A stretch of DNA of 59,273 nt from JAFIEN01 sp051859505 (GTDB lineage: Bacteria > Pseudomonadota > Alphaproteobacteria > Rhodobacterales > Rhodobacteraceae), in NCBI GenBank assembly GCA_051859505.1, contig JBHYFN010000024.1, forward strand, positions 1 to 59,273. Direction: 5' to 3'. Both the position numbers and the translations under genes were made by a program. Positions within the stretch are counted from its first letter, which is position 1; every line of letters starts with the position of its first letter. The notes under the pieces were generated by a model. It was not told the DNA's origin. It ran no database searches and saw only the letters and a program-made list of their open reading frames with translations. Shown here piece after piece: positions 32,420 to 41,608 of this stretch.

Positions 32420-33300
32420 CCGCCGCCTCTGCCACCCGCATGCCGCAGGGGCTGCGCTACCTGACGGGTGCGCTGATCCTGATCTGGCTCTTTGCCGCGG
32501 CCTTTCCCTTTCTCTGGACGGTCTGGGGCAGCTTCAAGGTCGAGGCCGACTTCTTCTCGCGCGAGAATTGGTGGAACGCGATCACCGGCCCGCGGACCGA
32601 GTTGCTGACCGGGAGCGCCTTCACGATGGAGGGCTATCGCGGCGCCTGGATCGAGCGCGAGTTCTGGCGCGCCGCCGTCAATACGGTGATCGTCACGCTG
32701 TGCGTCACCACCATCTCGCTCACCATTGGAACCTTGGGCGGCTATGCGCTGGCGCGGTCGGGCTATCGCTATGCCTTCTGGATCCTGATCGCCGCACTCG
32801 TATTCCGGGCGATGCCGGGGATCACGCTGGTCTCGGGCTATCTTCTGCCGTTCTTCCAGCTCAATATCTGGGGCGTGCTGCCGACGACGATCATCGTTCT
32901 GGTCGCCATCAACCAGCCCTTCACGCTCTGGATGCTGCACAGCTTCTTTCTCTCGATCCCGAAGGATCTGGACGAAAGCGCGATGGTGGACGGCTGCACG
33001 CGGTTTCAGGCCTTCCGGCTGGTCATCATTCCCGTGATGTGGCCCGGCGTCATCACCACGGGGCTGTTCTCGTTCCTGCTGGCCTATAACGACTTTGCCG
33101 TCACCTCGATGCTGCTGTCGCAGTCGAACCAGACGATGGTTCCCAAGATCGCCTCCTTCATGGGCTCGATCCAGGAGGAGGGGCAGGTCATGTATGCCGT
33201 CGCGGCCGTGGTTTCGGCGACGGTGCCGCTCTTCATCCTCGTTCTCTTCTTCCAGCGCCAGATCGTCAGCGGGCTGACCGCCGGCGCGGTCAAGGGGTAG
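32416..33300 (+). CDS. carbohydrate ABC transporter permease (MalG/CUT1 type)
   Basis: This is the second permease of the third importer, 294 residues. It has a first helix at about 17-37, a periplasmic loop rich in charged residues, then five helices and the EAA loop DLDESAMVDGCTRFQAFRLV. It starts with an ATGA overlap and is followed six bases later by the ATPase gene. Substrate is unknown. Confidence 0.92.
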   Translation: MTAASATRMPQGLRYLTGALILIWLFAAAFPFLWTVWGSFKVEADFFSRENWWNAITGPRTELLTGSAFTMEGYRGAWIEREFWRAAVNTVIVTLCVTTISLTIGTLGGYALARSGYRYAFWILIAALVFRAMPGITLVSGYLLPFFQLNIWGVLPTTIIVLVAINQPFTLWMLHSFFLSIPKDLDESAMVDGCTRFQAFRLVIIPVMWPGVITTGLFSFLLAYNDFAVTSMLLSQSNQTMVPKIASFMGSIQEEGQVMYAVAAVVSATVPLFILVLFFQRQIVSGLTAGAVKG

Positions 33301-33306
33301 TCTCGC

Positions 33307-34359
33307 ATGTCAAGCATCTCGATCCGCAACGTCTCAAAGCGCTGGGGCTCCGTCACCGGGGTCCAGCGGTTCAACCTCGAAATCGCGGACGGAGAGTTCC
33401 TCGTCCTCCTCGGCCCCTCGGGCTGCGGCAAGACGACGACGATGCGGATGATCGCAGGGCTCGAGGAGATCACCGAGGGCGAGATCTGGATCGGCGAGCG
33501 GAAGGTCAACGATCTGGAACCCAAGGACCGCGACATCTCGATGGTGTTCCAGTCCTACGGGCTTTACCCGAACATGACGGTCTATGAGAACATCCGCTTC
33601 CCGCTGAAGGTGCGCCGGGTGCCGCAGGGCGAACACGAGGCGCGGGTGCATAAGGCGGCCGAGATGGTGGAACTGGGCCCGCTTCTGGACCGCAGGCCCG
33701 CCGCGCTTTCGGGCGGGCAGCGGCAGCGCGTCGCACTGGCCCGCGCCATCGTGCGCGAACCCACGGCGTTTCTCATGGACGAGCCGCTGTCGAACCTTGA
33801 CGCCAAGCTGCGCGTCTCGACCCGGGCGCAGATCAAGAACCTGCACCACACGCTGCAGACGACGACGATCTATGTGACCCATGACCAGATCGAGGCGATG
33901 ACGCTCGCCGACCGCGTCGTGGTGATGAGCGCGGGCGTGATCCAGCAGGTCGGCACCCCGACCGAGATCTACGACCAGCCCGCCAACACCTTCGTCGCGG
34001 GCTTCATCGGCAGCCCGGCGATGAACCTTGTGCAGGGCAGCCTCGCGAACGGCACCTTCACCGCGCCGAACATGGCCGTCACGGGCCTGCCCGAGGGGCG
34101 GCAGGGGCCGGTGACGCTGGGCTTCCGGGCCGAGGATGCGACGGTCGTGCCCGAGGGAGGCCAGATCGAGGCGCCGGTCTATACGATGGAGCTTCTGGGC
34201 GAGGCGACGATGATTTCCGTGCGGATCGGCGCGGATATCGTCTCGGTCAAGGCGGCCAAGGATTACCGGATCGAGATCGGCGAGGTGGCGCGGATCGAAG
34301 TGCCCTCCGCCGCCTGCCACCTGTTCGACGCCTCGACCGGGCAGCGGATCGGGGGCTGA
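33307..34359 (+). CDS. ABC transporter ATP-binding protein (MalK/UgpC family)
   Basis: This is the ATPase of the third importer, 350 residues. Walker A is GPSGCGKTT (36-44), signature LSGGQ (134-138), and the Walker B segment AFLMDEPLSNLD differs slightly from the other two MalK-type proteins here. The C-terminal MalK-type domain is present. Five bases separate it from the small AtzG-like gene, so the amidase pair belongs to the same operon. Confidence 0.93.
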   Translation: MSSISIRNVSKRWGSVTGVQRFNLEIADGEFLVLLGPSGCGKTTTMRMIAGLEEITEGEIWIGERKVNDLEPKDRDISMVFQSYGLYPNMTVYENIRFPLKVRRVPQGEHEARVHKAAEMVELGPLLDRRPAALSGGQRQRVALARAIVREPTAFLMDEPLSNLDAKLRVSTRAQIKNLHHTLQTTTIYVTHDQIEAMTLADRVVVMSAGVIQQVGTPTEIYDQPANTFVAGFIGSPAMNLVQGSLANGTFTAPNMAVTGLPEGRQGPVTLGFRAEDATVVPEGGQIEAPVYTMELLGEATMISVRIGADIVSVKAAKDYRIEIGEVARIEVPSAACHLFDASTGQRIGG

Positions 34360-34363
34360 TCCC

Positions 34364-34519
34364 TTGGCCGGGGCGGGGGACGATCTGCCGGATCTCCTGG
34401 ACCGGGCCGCGCCGGGGCTGGCGTCCGAGGATCGCGCGGCGGTGCTGACGGCGGCTGCAGCCGCGCGGCAGGATGCGGAACGGTTGCGGGACTGGTTATC
34501 GCGGGAGCGGGCGTCGTGA
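34364..34519 (+). CDS. AtzG-like small amidase subunit (DUF4089-type)
   Basis: This is a 51-residue gene starting with TTG at 34364 (GGGGGC eight bases upstream) and ending in a TGA that overlaps the amidase GTG. The product (LPDLLDRAAPGLASEDRAAV, then LTAAAAARQDAERLRDWL) is acidic and helical. It looks like the small GatC-like partner AtzG, which stabilises the amidase AtzE in the cyanuric-acid pathway. Position and coupling to the amidase match that pairing. It is somewhat shorter than known AtzG proteins, and family assignment by eye is tentative. Confidence 0.62.
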   Translation: MAGAGDDLPDLLDRAAPGLASEDRAAVLTAAAAARQDAERLRDWLSRERAS

Positions 34520-35874
34520 CGCTGGCCGACCTCTCCATCCCCGAGGCCGGCCGAGCGCTGCGGGAGGGCGAGTGCAGCGCGGTCGATCTGGCGCAAGCGG
34601 TGCTGGACAGGATCGCGGCGCGCGACGGGGTGCTGCACGCCTTTGCCGAGGTGACGGAGGCGGCCGCACTGGCTGAGGCCGCGGCGGCGGATCAGGCGCT
34701 GGCCGAGGGGCGCGACCTTGGGCCGCTGCACGGCATCCCCGTCGGCGTGAAGGAGGTGATCGACATCGCGGGCCGCCCGACGCGGGCCGGATCGCGGGTG
34801 CCGGCACCGGTGGCCGGGGCGGATGCGGCCTGCGTGGCGCGGTTGCGAGGGCAGGGGGCGGTGATCCTCGGCGCGCTCCAGACCTATGAATTCGCCACCG
34901 TCGGCCCGGATGAGGGGCTGGCATTGCCCCCGGCCTGCAACCCGTGGAACCCGGATCACATCACCGGCGGGTCGTCCTCGGGCTCGGCCGCGGCGGTGGC
35001 GGGGGGGCTTTTGCGCACCTCGCTCGGGACAGATACCGGCGGGTCTGTGCGCGCGCCCGCGGCCTATTGCGGGGTGGTGGGGCTGAAGCCGACGAAGGGC
35101 CGGGTCTCGGCGGCGGGTCTGGTGCCGCTTGCGCCCGGGCTTGACGTGGTCGGGCCGATCGCGGCCTCGGTTCAGGAAGCGGCGCTGACGCTGGATGCGA
35201 TCTCTGAGCCGGGCCAGCGCCCCGCCGCCTCGATGCTGGGGCGGGGGGGGGAAGGGCTGCGGATCGGGCTGTTGCGCGGTTGGGTCGCAGAGGATCCGGC
35301 CGCCGATCCGGGCGTGCTGCGGGCGCTGGACGATGCGGCCTCAAGCCTCTCGATGCTGGGCGCGCGGATCGAGCTGGTGGACCTGCCGGATTACGATCTG
35401 CTCGAGAAAGCCGCCGCCCTGATCCTTGATGCCGAAGCGCTGGAAAGCCACCGCGAGAGGATCGCGGCGCATGGGGCGCTCTATGGCCGCCCGGCGCTGC
35501 GCAGCCTGCTGCGGGCGGTGGGGCTGACGGCGGAGGATGTCGCCACCGCTTGGGCGGTGGTGCAGCGGATCGGTGCGGGCATCGCAGAGCAACTGACCCG
35601 CGTCGATGCGCTGGTGACGGCGACGACCCTGGCCCCCGCCCCGCCGGTCGCGGCCTTTCGGGGTGGCAAGGCGGCCTGGACGGCGATGCGCACGCTGCCC
35701 TTCAACGCGACGGGCCATCCGGCGCTGTCCGTTCCGGCGGGGTTCGTGGGGGGGCTGCCGGTCGGCCTGCAGCTGATCGGGGCACATGGGGCCGAGGATA
35801 TGCTTTGCCGGATCGGCCATGCCTTCGAGCGGGCGACCGACCATTCCGTGCAGCGGCCCGCCCTTTTCGGCTAA
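34516..35874 (+). CDS. amidase-signature family hydrolase (AtzE-like)
   Basis: This is a 452-residue amidase hydrolysing an amide or carbamoyl bond, with the Ser-cisSer-Lys triad placed as Lys79 (GVKE), Ser153 (GGSSSGSAAA) and Ser177 (GTDTGGSVRAP). Length and the small helical partner gene just upstream resemble the AtzE-AtzG complex. AtzE itself removes ammonia from 1-carboxybiuret. The GTG start at 34516 overlaps the partner's stop. Located behind an ABC transporter, it probably attacks an imported amide, ureide or allophanate-like compound, which is inference. Confidence 0.88.
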   Translation: MTLADLSIPEAGRALREGECSAVDLAQAVLDRIAARDGVLHAFAEVTEAAALAEAAAADQALAEGRDLGPLHGIPVGVKEVIDIAGRPTRAGSRVPAPVAGADAACVARLRGQGAVILGALQTYEFATVGPDEGLALPPACNPWNPDHITGGSSSGSAAAVAGGLLRTSLGTDTGGSVRAPAAYCGVVGLKPTKGRVSAAGLVPLAPGLDVVGPIAASVQEAALTLDAISEPGQRPAASMLGRGGEGLRIGLLRGWVAEDPAADPGVLRALDDAASSLSMLGARIELVDLPDYDLLEKAAALILDAEALESHRERIAAHGALYGRPALRSLLRAVGLTAEDVATAWAVVQRIGAGIAEQLTRVDALVTATTLAPAPPVAAFRGGKAAWTAMRTLPFNATGHPALSVPAGFVGGLPVGLQLIGAHGAEDMLCRIGHAFERATDHSVQRPALFG

Positions 35875-35885
35875 GGCCCGCGCCG

Positions 35886-36863
35886 TCAGTCGTGCAGGCC
35901 GGTCTGCAGCAGGATCTGCTTCCAGATCGCGATCTCGTCCCAAAGGGTATATTCACGCCGCAGGCCCCAGGGCCCGAATTCGGCATGGGTGATGCCCATC
36001 ACATGCACCTCGGCCCCCGTCGGCGCGCCGAAGCGGCCCCAGCCGTCGTGCCTCCCGGTCAGGCTCCACCGCACGGCGGCGCGGGGGGGCCAGAAGGGAT
36101 CGTCGCGGCCGATGAGGTGATGCACCTCGAACCGGGCCGAGGGGAAGGCGGTGCGCAGGTCCATCCAGACCTGCTCGACAAAGGGAATGCCCCAGCCCCA
36201 GCGGTCGCCGGGATATTCACCCCGGACGGCGCGGTCATAGCGGCGGGGGATGACGGCAAGATCCTTGTCCATGATCGCGGTCAGGATCTCGGCCAGGTCC
36301 GCGCCTGCGGGATGGTCGTTGCCGCGGCTGGCATAGCCGCCGAAGACGTCCTGATCGGGGGTGAAGGGGCGGGTCGCCGTCCTTGCCCCACCCTCGCGGG
36401 CGATCAGGCTGCGGGCGTAATCGGCAACCGGGATGCCAAGCTGTTCCACCAGCGCTGCCCCGTCGCGCACCAGCCACTCGTCGTAGATCGCGTTCTCCTT
36501 CGCCGCGCAATCGGCCAGGGCGCGGATGCGGATCTTTCGGCCCGTGGGCGCCCCATAGGGCCCATGCCCCAGATGCGTCCCGGTCGTGGTGATGCGGTGC
36601 GACGAGAGGAACCCCGCCTCCTCGTCCCCCGACCAGATCACATCCTCGGCCAGAAGCTGCCGGTCGGGAAACTCGGCCAGCGTCGCGAGCGTCCCGTCGA
36701 TCACCGCCTGTCGGCCCCGCACGATGCCAAGGGGCAGGCGCATGACCACATCCTCGGCGTAATACTGGTCCAGTGTGCGAAGCCCCCGATCCTCCCAGAT
36801 CTCTTTCGTGATGCCGATGATGTAATCGGGGAAGTCGTTGAACTTCGGGTCAAAACCCTTCAC
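35886..36863 (-). CDS. tandem NTF2/SnoaL-like domain protein
   Basis: This 325-residue protein of two NTF2-like domains starts with GTG overlapping the LacI-type stop (GTGA). Domain 1 carries PDYIIGITKEIWEDRGL, VIWSGDEEAGFLSSH, GTHLGHGPYGAPTG and ADCAAKENAIYDEWLV. Domain 2 carries RFEVHHLIG, AAVRWSLTGRHDG and FGPWGLRREYTLWDEIAIWKQIL. It is strikingly similar to the protein at 42590-43564. The reaction is unknown; a cyclase, dehydratase or isomerase role is possible. Confidence 0.8.
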   Translation of the reverse strand: MKGFDPKFNDFPDYIIGITKEIWEDRGLRTLDQYYAEDVVMRLPLGIVRGRQAVIDGTLATLAEFPDRQLLAEDVIWSGDEEAGFLSSHRITTTGTHLGHGPYGAPTGRKIRIRALADCAAKENAIYDEWLVRDGAALVEQLGIPVADYARSLIAREGGARTATRPFTPDQDVFGGYASRGNDHPAGADLAEILTAIMDKDLAVIPRRYDRAVRGEYPGDRWGWGIPFVEQVWMDLRTAFPSARFEVHHLIGRDDPFWPPRAAVRWSLTGRHDGWGRFGAPTGAEVHVMGITHAEFGPWGLRREYTLWDEIAIWKQILLQTGLHD

Positions 36864-37879
36864 GCGCCCTCTCCTGCCGGTTTGCGGGCCGAGCCGCGCA
36901 GGATCAGCGGGCCGTCGATGCGGATCCTGCGGGGCTGTTCGTCGCCCTCGATCTGCTGCAGCAGGGCCTCGACCGTGGCCTCGACCATGCGGTTGACGGG
37001 CTGGCGGATGGTGGTGAGGTCATAGGCGGGCCAGGCCGCGATCGGCACGTCGTCATAGCCGACGATCGACACGTCCTGCGGAATGCGCAGGCCCATGCGA
37101 AAGCGCAGCCGGTCCATCACGGCCAGGGCCATGTGATCGTTGCCCACAAAGATCGCGTCGGGCGGGTTGGCCCCCTCCATCAACGCCTGCGCGGCATCGG
37201 CGGCGGTGTCGCGGTCATACATGCCGTCGACCAGCGCGGCAGGCTCCATCCCCGCCTGCGCCATCGCCGCCCGAAACCCCGCCGCCCGGTCGCGCCCGGT
37301 GGACGATCCCTGCCAGCCCATCACATGCGCGATGCGGGCGTGTCCGCCCCGGATCAGGAACTCGGTCGCCCGGCGCGAGCCTGCGAAATTGTCGGAGGTC
37401 ACTTCCGACAGCCGCGCATCGTCCTGCCCGCGGTTGAACAGCACCACCGGAATGCCCGCATCGCCGCAGCGCATGGTCAGGTCGTTGGTCATGCCCACCG
37501 AGGCGGTGATGATCCCGTCGACCTGGTAATCCAGCAGCTCCTGCATGACCTTGGGCACGATCTCGGTCTGGTTGCCGGCCATGAAGATCAGAACGTGATA
37601 GCCCTTGTCCTGCAGCGCGTTGGACAGACGCTCGAGCGCGATGGGATAGAACTGGTTTTCCAGATAGGCGACCACCAGCCCGATGATCCGCGACTTGCCG
37701 GTGATGAGCGAGCGGGCCAGCGCATTGGGCCGGTAGCCCAGCTCTTCGGCCGCGCGGCGCACCTTGGCCACCGTCTTGGCCGAGGCCGAGGCGCCCGAGA
37801 ACACCCGGCTGACCGCCGACTGGCTGACGCCCGCGCGGCGCGCGACCTCGATCGAAGTGACCTTGTCGGGTCTGCTCAT
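36860..37879 (-). CDS. LacI/GalR-family transcriptional repressor
   Basis: This 339-residue repressor has an N-terminal LacI helix-turn-helix (SIEVARRAGVSQSAVSRVFSG, then the hinge ELGYRPNALARSL) and a periplasmic-binding-protein-like ligand domain (IGLVVAYLENQFYPIALERL onwards). I start at 37879, where AGGAGG is placed eight bases upstream; the ATG nine codons earlier has no such site. It is divergent from the NTF2-like gene at 37994 and co-transcribed with another. Palindromes of the form CTTGCA-N6-TGCAAG at three promoters in the area are its likely operators. Confidence 0.92.
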   Translation of the reverse strand: MSRPDKVTSIEVARRAGVSQSAVSRVFSGASASAKTVAKVRRAAEELGYRPNALARSLITGKSRIIGLVVAYLENQFYPIALERLSNALQDKGYHVLIFMAGNQTEIVPKVMQELLDYQVDGIITASVGMTNDLTMRCGDAGIPVVLFNRGQDDARLSEVTSDNFAGSRRATEFLIRGGHARIAHVMGWQGSSTGRDRAAGFRAAMAQAGMEPAALVDGMYDRDTAADAAQALMEGANPPDAIFVGNDHMALAVMDRLRFRMGLRIPQDVSIVGYDDVPIAAWPAYDLTTIRQPVNRMVEATVEALLQQIEGDEQPRRIRIDGPLILRGSARKPAGEGA

Positions 37880-37993
37880 CTGGCTTGCCTCCTCGGGCCG
37901 GATCATTGCGACAGATTAGTCGTCGTGAATACCTTTGCAATCCTGAAACGGCGGGCCTAACCTCGGCGCGACCCCAGCCGAAAGACTACCCGC

Positions 37994-39028
37994 ATGACCG
38001 CCGATTTCCAAAGCCAGAAAGACCTTGTCCGCGCCCATCACGCCGCAATCGCCGCCGCCCCTCCGGGCGATCTTGCGGGGGCGCTGGCGCAGCATACCGC
38101 GCCGGACTGGCACTGGCGGGGGATGCATCCGTTTCACGAACACCACGGGGCCGAGGCGGTGGCAGAGGCCTTCTGGAACCCGTTTACCCTTGCGATGAAA
38201 CCGGTCCAGCGGCGGCCCGACATCTTCATGGCGGGGCTGAACCAGATGGACGGGTTCCAGTCGGTCTGGGTCGTGTCGATGGGGCATCTGATGGGCCTTT
38301 TCGACGCGCCCTGGCTGGGCATCCGCCCGCACCGGCGCATCGCCATGCTGCGCTATGCGGAATTCGACAAGGTGGTGGACGGGCGGATCGTGGAGACGGC
38401 GATGTTCTGCGACATCCCCTCCGTCATGATCCAGGCCGGGCAGAACCCCTTTCCGCCGCAGACCGGCGCGCATCTTGTCCAGCCCGGCCCCGCCACGCAT
38501 GAGGGGCTGATGCATGGCCCCACCGACCCCGCGCTGGGTGAGGCGACGCTGAAGGCGATCAACGACATGCTGTCGGACATGGGCAAACGCTCGGCCGTGC
38601 TGGAAGGGCAGCGGCGCGGCGATCCCTATGAGGAGGAGCTGGCGCAGACCTGGGCGCAGGACATGATCTGGTGGGGGCCTGCGGGGATCGGCGCGACCTA
38701 TACGATCCCGCGCTACATCCGCCAGCATGCCGGGCCCTTCAACGCGGCCTTCGGCAAGGGCTATCGCTTCAACGGGCATCTTTGCCGCATGGCCGAGGGG
38801 CATTTCGGCGGCTTCTTCGGCTGGGCGAACCTGACCTTGCGCAATTCGGGCGGCTACATGGGCATGACCGCGGGGCCGGACCCTGCCGACATGCGGGTGG
38901 TGGACCTTTACCGCGAGGAAGGGGGGAAGCTCGCCGAGAACTGGATCTTCATCGACCTTCTGCACTACCTGAACATGCAGGGGCTGGATGTGCTGGGCCG
39001 GATGGAGGCGATGGACTGGGTGGGGTAG
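37994..39028 (+). CDS. SnoaL/polyketide-cyclase-like tandem-domain protein
   Basis: This 344-residue protein consists of two SnoaL-type domains. Domain 1 (about 5-160) has DWHWRGMHPFHEHHGAEAVAEAFW and RYAEFDKVVDGRIVETAMFCDI. Domain 2 (about 185-335) has DMIWWGPAGIGATYTIPRYI, FRMAEGH-like GHLCRMAEGHFGG and YREEGGKLAENWIFIDLLHYL. It belongs to a more distant subgroup than the three other tandem NTF2-like proteins here and is divergent from the LacI-type gene across 114 bases. The function is unknown beyond the fold, which can cyclise or dehydrate aromatic or polyketide-like substrates. Confidence 0.8.
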   Translation: MTADFQSQKDLVRAHHAAIAAAPPGDLAGALAQHTAPDWHWRGMHPFHEHHGAEAVAEAFWNPFTLAMKPVQRRPDIFMAGLNQMDGFQSVWVVSMGHLMGLFDAPWLGIRPHRRIAMLRYAEFDKVVDGRIVETAMFCDIPSVMIQAGQNPFPPQTGAHLVQPGPATHEGLMHGPTDPALGEATLKAINDMLSDMGKRSAVLEGQRRGDPYEEELAQTWAQDMIWWGPAGIGATYTIPRYIRQHAGPFNAAFGKGYRFNGHLCRMAEGHFGGFFGWANLTLRNSGGYMGMTAGPDPADMRVVDLYREEGGKLAENWIFIDLLHYLNMQGLDVLGRMEAMDWVG

Positions 39029-39150
39029 GGGCGCAAGGTCCGGGGCGCGAGATCCGGGGCGCGCGCGAGAGGGGGGCGCGGCCGGATCAACGCGCCCGAT
39101 TGTCTTCGGGCCATCTTGATCAAGGGGGGCCAGGGCTTTTACGGTCAGTC

Positions 39151-39750
39151 ATGGTCGGTCCGGGCAACATGCGTGTCTTCCTGAACAGGGTGGCGGTTCT
39201 CGTCGGTTTCGTGGCCGTGCTGTGGATCGTTCAGGCGGTGAACTGGTCAACCGGCTATGCCCTGAACCCCCGGTTCGGGCTGATCCCGAGGCAGCTTGCC
39301 GGTCTGGATGGTGTCGTCGGGATGCCGCTTCTGCATGTCAGTTTCCAGCACCTGATGGCGAATACGCCGCCCCTGCTTTTGCTGGGCGCTTTGCTGGCGG
39401 CGACCGTGACCCGGTCGCTGGTGGCGATGAACGCGGCCGTGGTGGTTCGGGGGGGCGTTCTGGTCTGGCTTCTGGGAAGCACGGCGATCCATGTCGGAGC
39501 ATCCGGGCTGGTGTTCGGCTGGTTCGGCTTTCTGGTCGTGCGGGGCCTTGTCGACCGGTCGCTGGTGACGCTTGGCGCATCGCTTTTGGTCGTGCTGGTC
39601 TATGGGTCGATCATCTGGGGCGTGCTGCCCGGCCAACCCGGCGTGTCCTGGGAGGCGCATCTTTTCGGCGCGATTGCCGGGGCCGCGGCGGCCTTCCTGA
39701 TCCCCGCGCAAGTGCATGCGCCGCGCCTGCGGGATGTTGATCGTCGGTGA
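39151..39750 (+). CDS. rhomboid-family intramembrane serine protease
   Basis: This polytopic membrane protein of 199 residues has six hydrophobic segments. The catalytic serine is Ser118 in GASG and the histidine His170 in WEAHLFGAIAG, with the helix-2 HLMAN motif (67-71) of rhomboids also present. It would cleave membrane-protein segments within the inner membrane. An alternative ATG at 39169 would shorten it by six residues. It sits between the catabolic genes as a single gene with no visible functional link to them. Confidence 0.88.
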   Translation: MVGPGNMRVFLNRVAVLVGFVAVLWIVQAVNWSTGYALNPRFGLIPRQLAGLDGVVGMPLLHVSFQHLMANTPPLLLLGALLAATVTRSLVAMNAAVVVRGGVLVWLLGSTAIHVGASGLVFGWFGFLVVRGLVDRSLVTLGASLLVVLVYGSIIWGVLPGQPGVSWEAHLFGAIAGAAAAFLIPAQVHAPRLRDVDRR

Positions 39751-39758
39751 GAATGTGC

Positions 39759-39780
39759 GGGGGTGCCGGTCGCGACCCCC
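39759..39780. terminator. hairpin between convergent genes
   Basis: GGGGGT (39759-39764) and ACCCCC (39775-39780) can pair around a 10-base loop in the gap between the convergent rhomboid and hydrolase genes. It has no T-tract, so termination activity is uncertain. Confidence 0.4.
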
Positions 39781-40482
39781 TTACCCCTGGCCCTCGAGCC
39801 ACCCGGCCAGCGCCCTCGTCGTGGCTTCCGGCTGTTCCAGCGTCGGCAGATGGCCCGCGCCCGGGATCACCTCAAGCCGCGCGCCGGGGATCAGGTCGCG
39901 CATCACCTCGTGCCGTTCAAGCGGGCAAAGCCGGTCCCCGGCGCCACAAAGGATCAGCGTGGGGACGGTGACGCCGCGCAGCACATCCTGCCGGTCGGGG
40001 CGGTCGCGCAGCGCGAGGGATTGGCGGATGAAAACCTCGGGCCCGAGGGCCTCGGCCATCTCCATGCACAGATCAAGGATCGCCGCCTGACCGGGGCCGG
40101 GGGCAAGGTAGTTGGGCTTCATCTCGTCGCGCATCACCTCGCGCAGGCCACCGGCGCGGACCTTGTCGATCTGGGGGGCGCGGCGGGCCTGAACCTCGGG
40201 CAGTTCGGCGCGGGGGTTGGTGTCCATCAGCGCGAGGCGGGCGACGCGGTCGGGGGCCTGGGCCATGATCTCCATCGCCACGATCCCGCCCATCGACAGC
40301 CCCGCCAGCGCGAAACGGGGCGGCGCATGGGCCAGCACCTCGGCGGCGAGTGCGGCGGTGCTGTCGTGCCCGCCGATGGGGGCCACCTGCACGGCGCAGG
40401 TGGCCGAGAATGCGGCGATCTGCGGCGCGAACAGGCGCGCGTCGCACATCATGCCGGGCAGAAGGACCAGCGGCAGCGTCAT
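39781..40482 (-). CDS. alpha/beta-fold hydrolase
   Basis: This is a 233-residue alpha/beta hydrolase with the nucleophile elbow GLSMGG (about 82-87), an oxyanion region LPGMMCDARLF near the N-terminus and the C-terminal histidine in GAGHLPTLEQP. The aspartate is expected in GAGDRLCP. The family hydrolyses esters, lactones and related bonds. The start ATG overlaps the MetE-like stop (ATGA), making it the last gene of the operon. A longer open frame upstream is not supported. Confidence 0.88.
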   Translation of the reverse strand: MTLPLVLLPGMMCDARLFAPQIAAFSATCAVQVAPIGGHDSTAALAAEVLAHAPPRFALAGLSMGGIVAMEIMAQAPDRVARLALMDTNPRAELPEVQARRAPQIDKVRAGGLREVMRDEMKPNYLAPGPGQAAILDLCMEMAEALGPEVFIRQSLALRDRPDRQDVLRGVTVPTLILCGAGDRLCPLERHEVMRDLIPGARLEVIPGAGHLPTLEQPEATTRALAGWLEGQG

Positions 40483-41603
40483 TGCGCCAGCGCGGCCCCT
40501 TCCGAGAGGGTCGCCAGCTTCGCCCAGGCGATATCGGGGTCCACCGCGCCGAAACCCGCGAACGTGCCAAAGCCGCAATCGGACCCGGCCATCACGCGAT
40601 CCCGCCCGAAGAGCCCGGTGAACCGTTCGAGCCTTTGGGCAACAAGGCGGGGGTGTTCGACGAAATTCGTCGTCGTGTCCACCACGCCGGGGACAAGCAC
40701 CCGGTCCTCGGGCACTTCGCCTGCGCGGTCGCGGAACACTTCCCATTCATGGCCGTGGCGGGGGTTCGAGGTCTCGAACAACAGATAGCGCGCGCGGGTC
40801 TTCATCAGGACGGGAAAGACCTTGGCCATGTCGATATCGCAGACATGCGGGCCTTCGTAATTGCCCCAGCAGATATGGACGCGCACCCGTGCCGGGTCGA
40901 TCCCGGCAAGGGCGGCGTTCAGCGCCTCGACGTTTTCCTCGGCGATCTTGAGGAATTCTTCATCCGTAAGGTCGGCAAAGATCATGTGCCGCGAGAGCGC
41001 CAGATCGGGGCAGTCTAGCTGCAGATCCAGCCCCGCATCGACGATGGTGCGGTATTCCTCGGCCATCGCCTCTGACAGGGCGGCAAGATAGGCCGAGCGC
41101 GAGGGGTAATGCGCGTTGGGCAGGAAGAGCGAGATCACGCCGGGCGAGGCCGCGTTCATAAAGCCGCGCTCCACCCCTTCGGCCGCCATCGCGGCGCGCA
41201 GATTGGCGATATCCTTCTGCAACTCGCCCTGACCTTTCGAGCGCACCTCGCCCACGCATTCGGGCCGCGCGTATTTCGGCGTGCCGCCATCATTGGCGAG
41301 GCGCTCGAGGAAGCGGGGAAAGAGCTTCAGGTCAGCAGGCGGGTTGCGCTTGGTGTCGCCGGCAAAGCCGGTGTAGCGGTCCTTGACGTAGGTGGCATAG
41401 CTGATCTTCGACGTCTCGCCATCGCTGACCACATCGACGCCGGCCTGTTTCTGCCGGGCGACCACCTCGCGCACGGCCGCCGCCATGCAGGCGTCGAAAG
41501 CGGCGGGGTCGTAATCCTCGCCCCGTTCGCGGGCGAAGAGGAAATCCACCACCTCCTGCGACCGGGGGAGGGATCCGACATGCGTGGTCAGGATGGGGGT
41601 CAT
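40479..41603 (-). CDS. cobalamin-independent methionine synthase II-like (MetE C-terminal-like) protein
   Basis: This 374-residue single-domain protein resembles the C-terminal catalytic domain of MetE. It opens with TTHVGSLPRSQEVVDFL. A zinc site is suggested by HICWGNYEGPH and the late SDCGFGTF cysteine, as in methyltransferases that activate a thiol or other group with zinc. It has no N-terminal MetE half, so a role in methionine synthesis is doubtful. Related stand-alone proteins are thought to handle other methyl transfers or C-S chemistry. Its operon context of dehydrogenases and cupins points to catabolism of a methylated or sulfur-containing compound, which is inference. Confidence 0.84.
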   Translation of the reverse strand: MTPILTTHVGSLPRSQEVVDFLFARERGEDYDPAAFDACMAAAVREVVARQKQAGVDVVSDGETSKISYATYVKDRYTGFAGDTKRNPPADLKLFPRFLERLANDGGTPKYARPECVGEVRSKGQGELQKDIANLRAAMAAEGVERGFMNAASPGVISLFLPNAHYPSRSAYLAALSEAMAEEYRTIVDAGLDLQLDCPDLALSRHMIFADLTDEEFLKIAEENVEALNAALAGIDPARVRVHICWGNYEGPHVCDIDMAKVFPVLMKTRARYLLFETSNPRHGHEWEVFRDRAGEVPEDRVLVPGVVDTTTNFVEHPRLVAQRLERFTGLFGRDRVMAGSDCGFGTFAGFGAVDPDIAWAKLATLSEGAALAQ

Positions 41604-41608
41604 GGGCG

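Noticed and set aside
39115..39124. CTTGATCAAG considered as an FNR/FnrL box before the rhomboid gene
   Set aside because: The FNR site needs TTGAT-N4-ATCAA; here the arms abut without the 4-base spacer.
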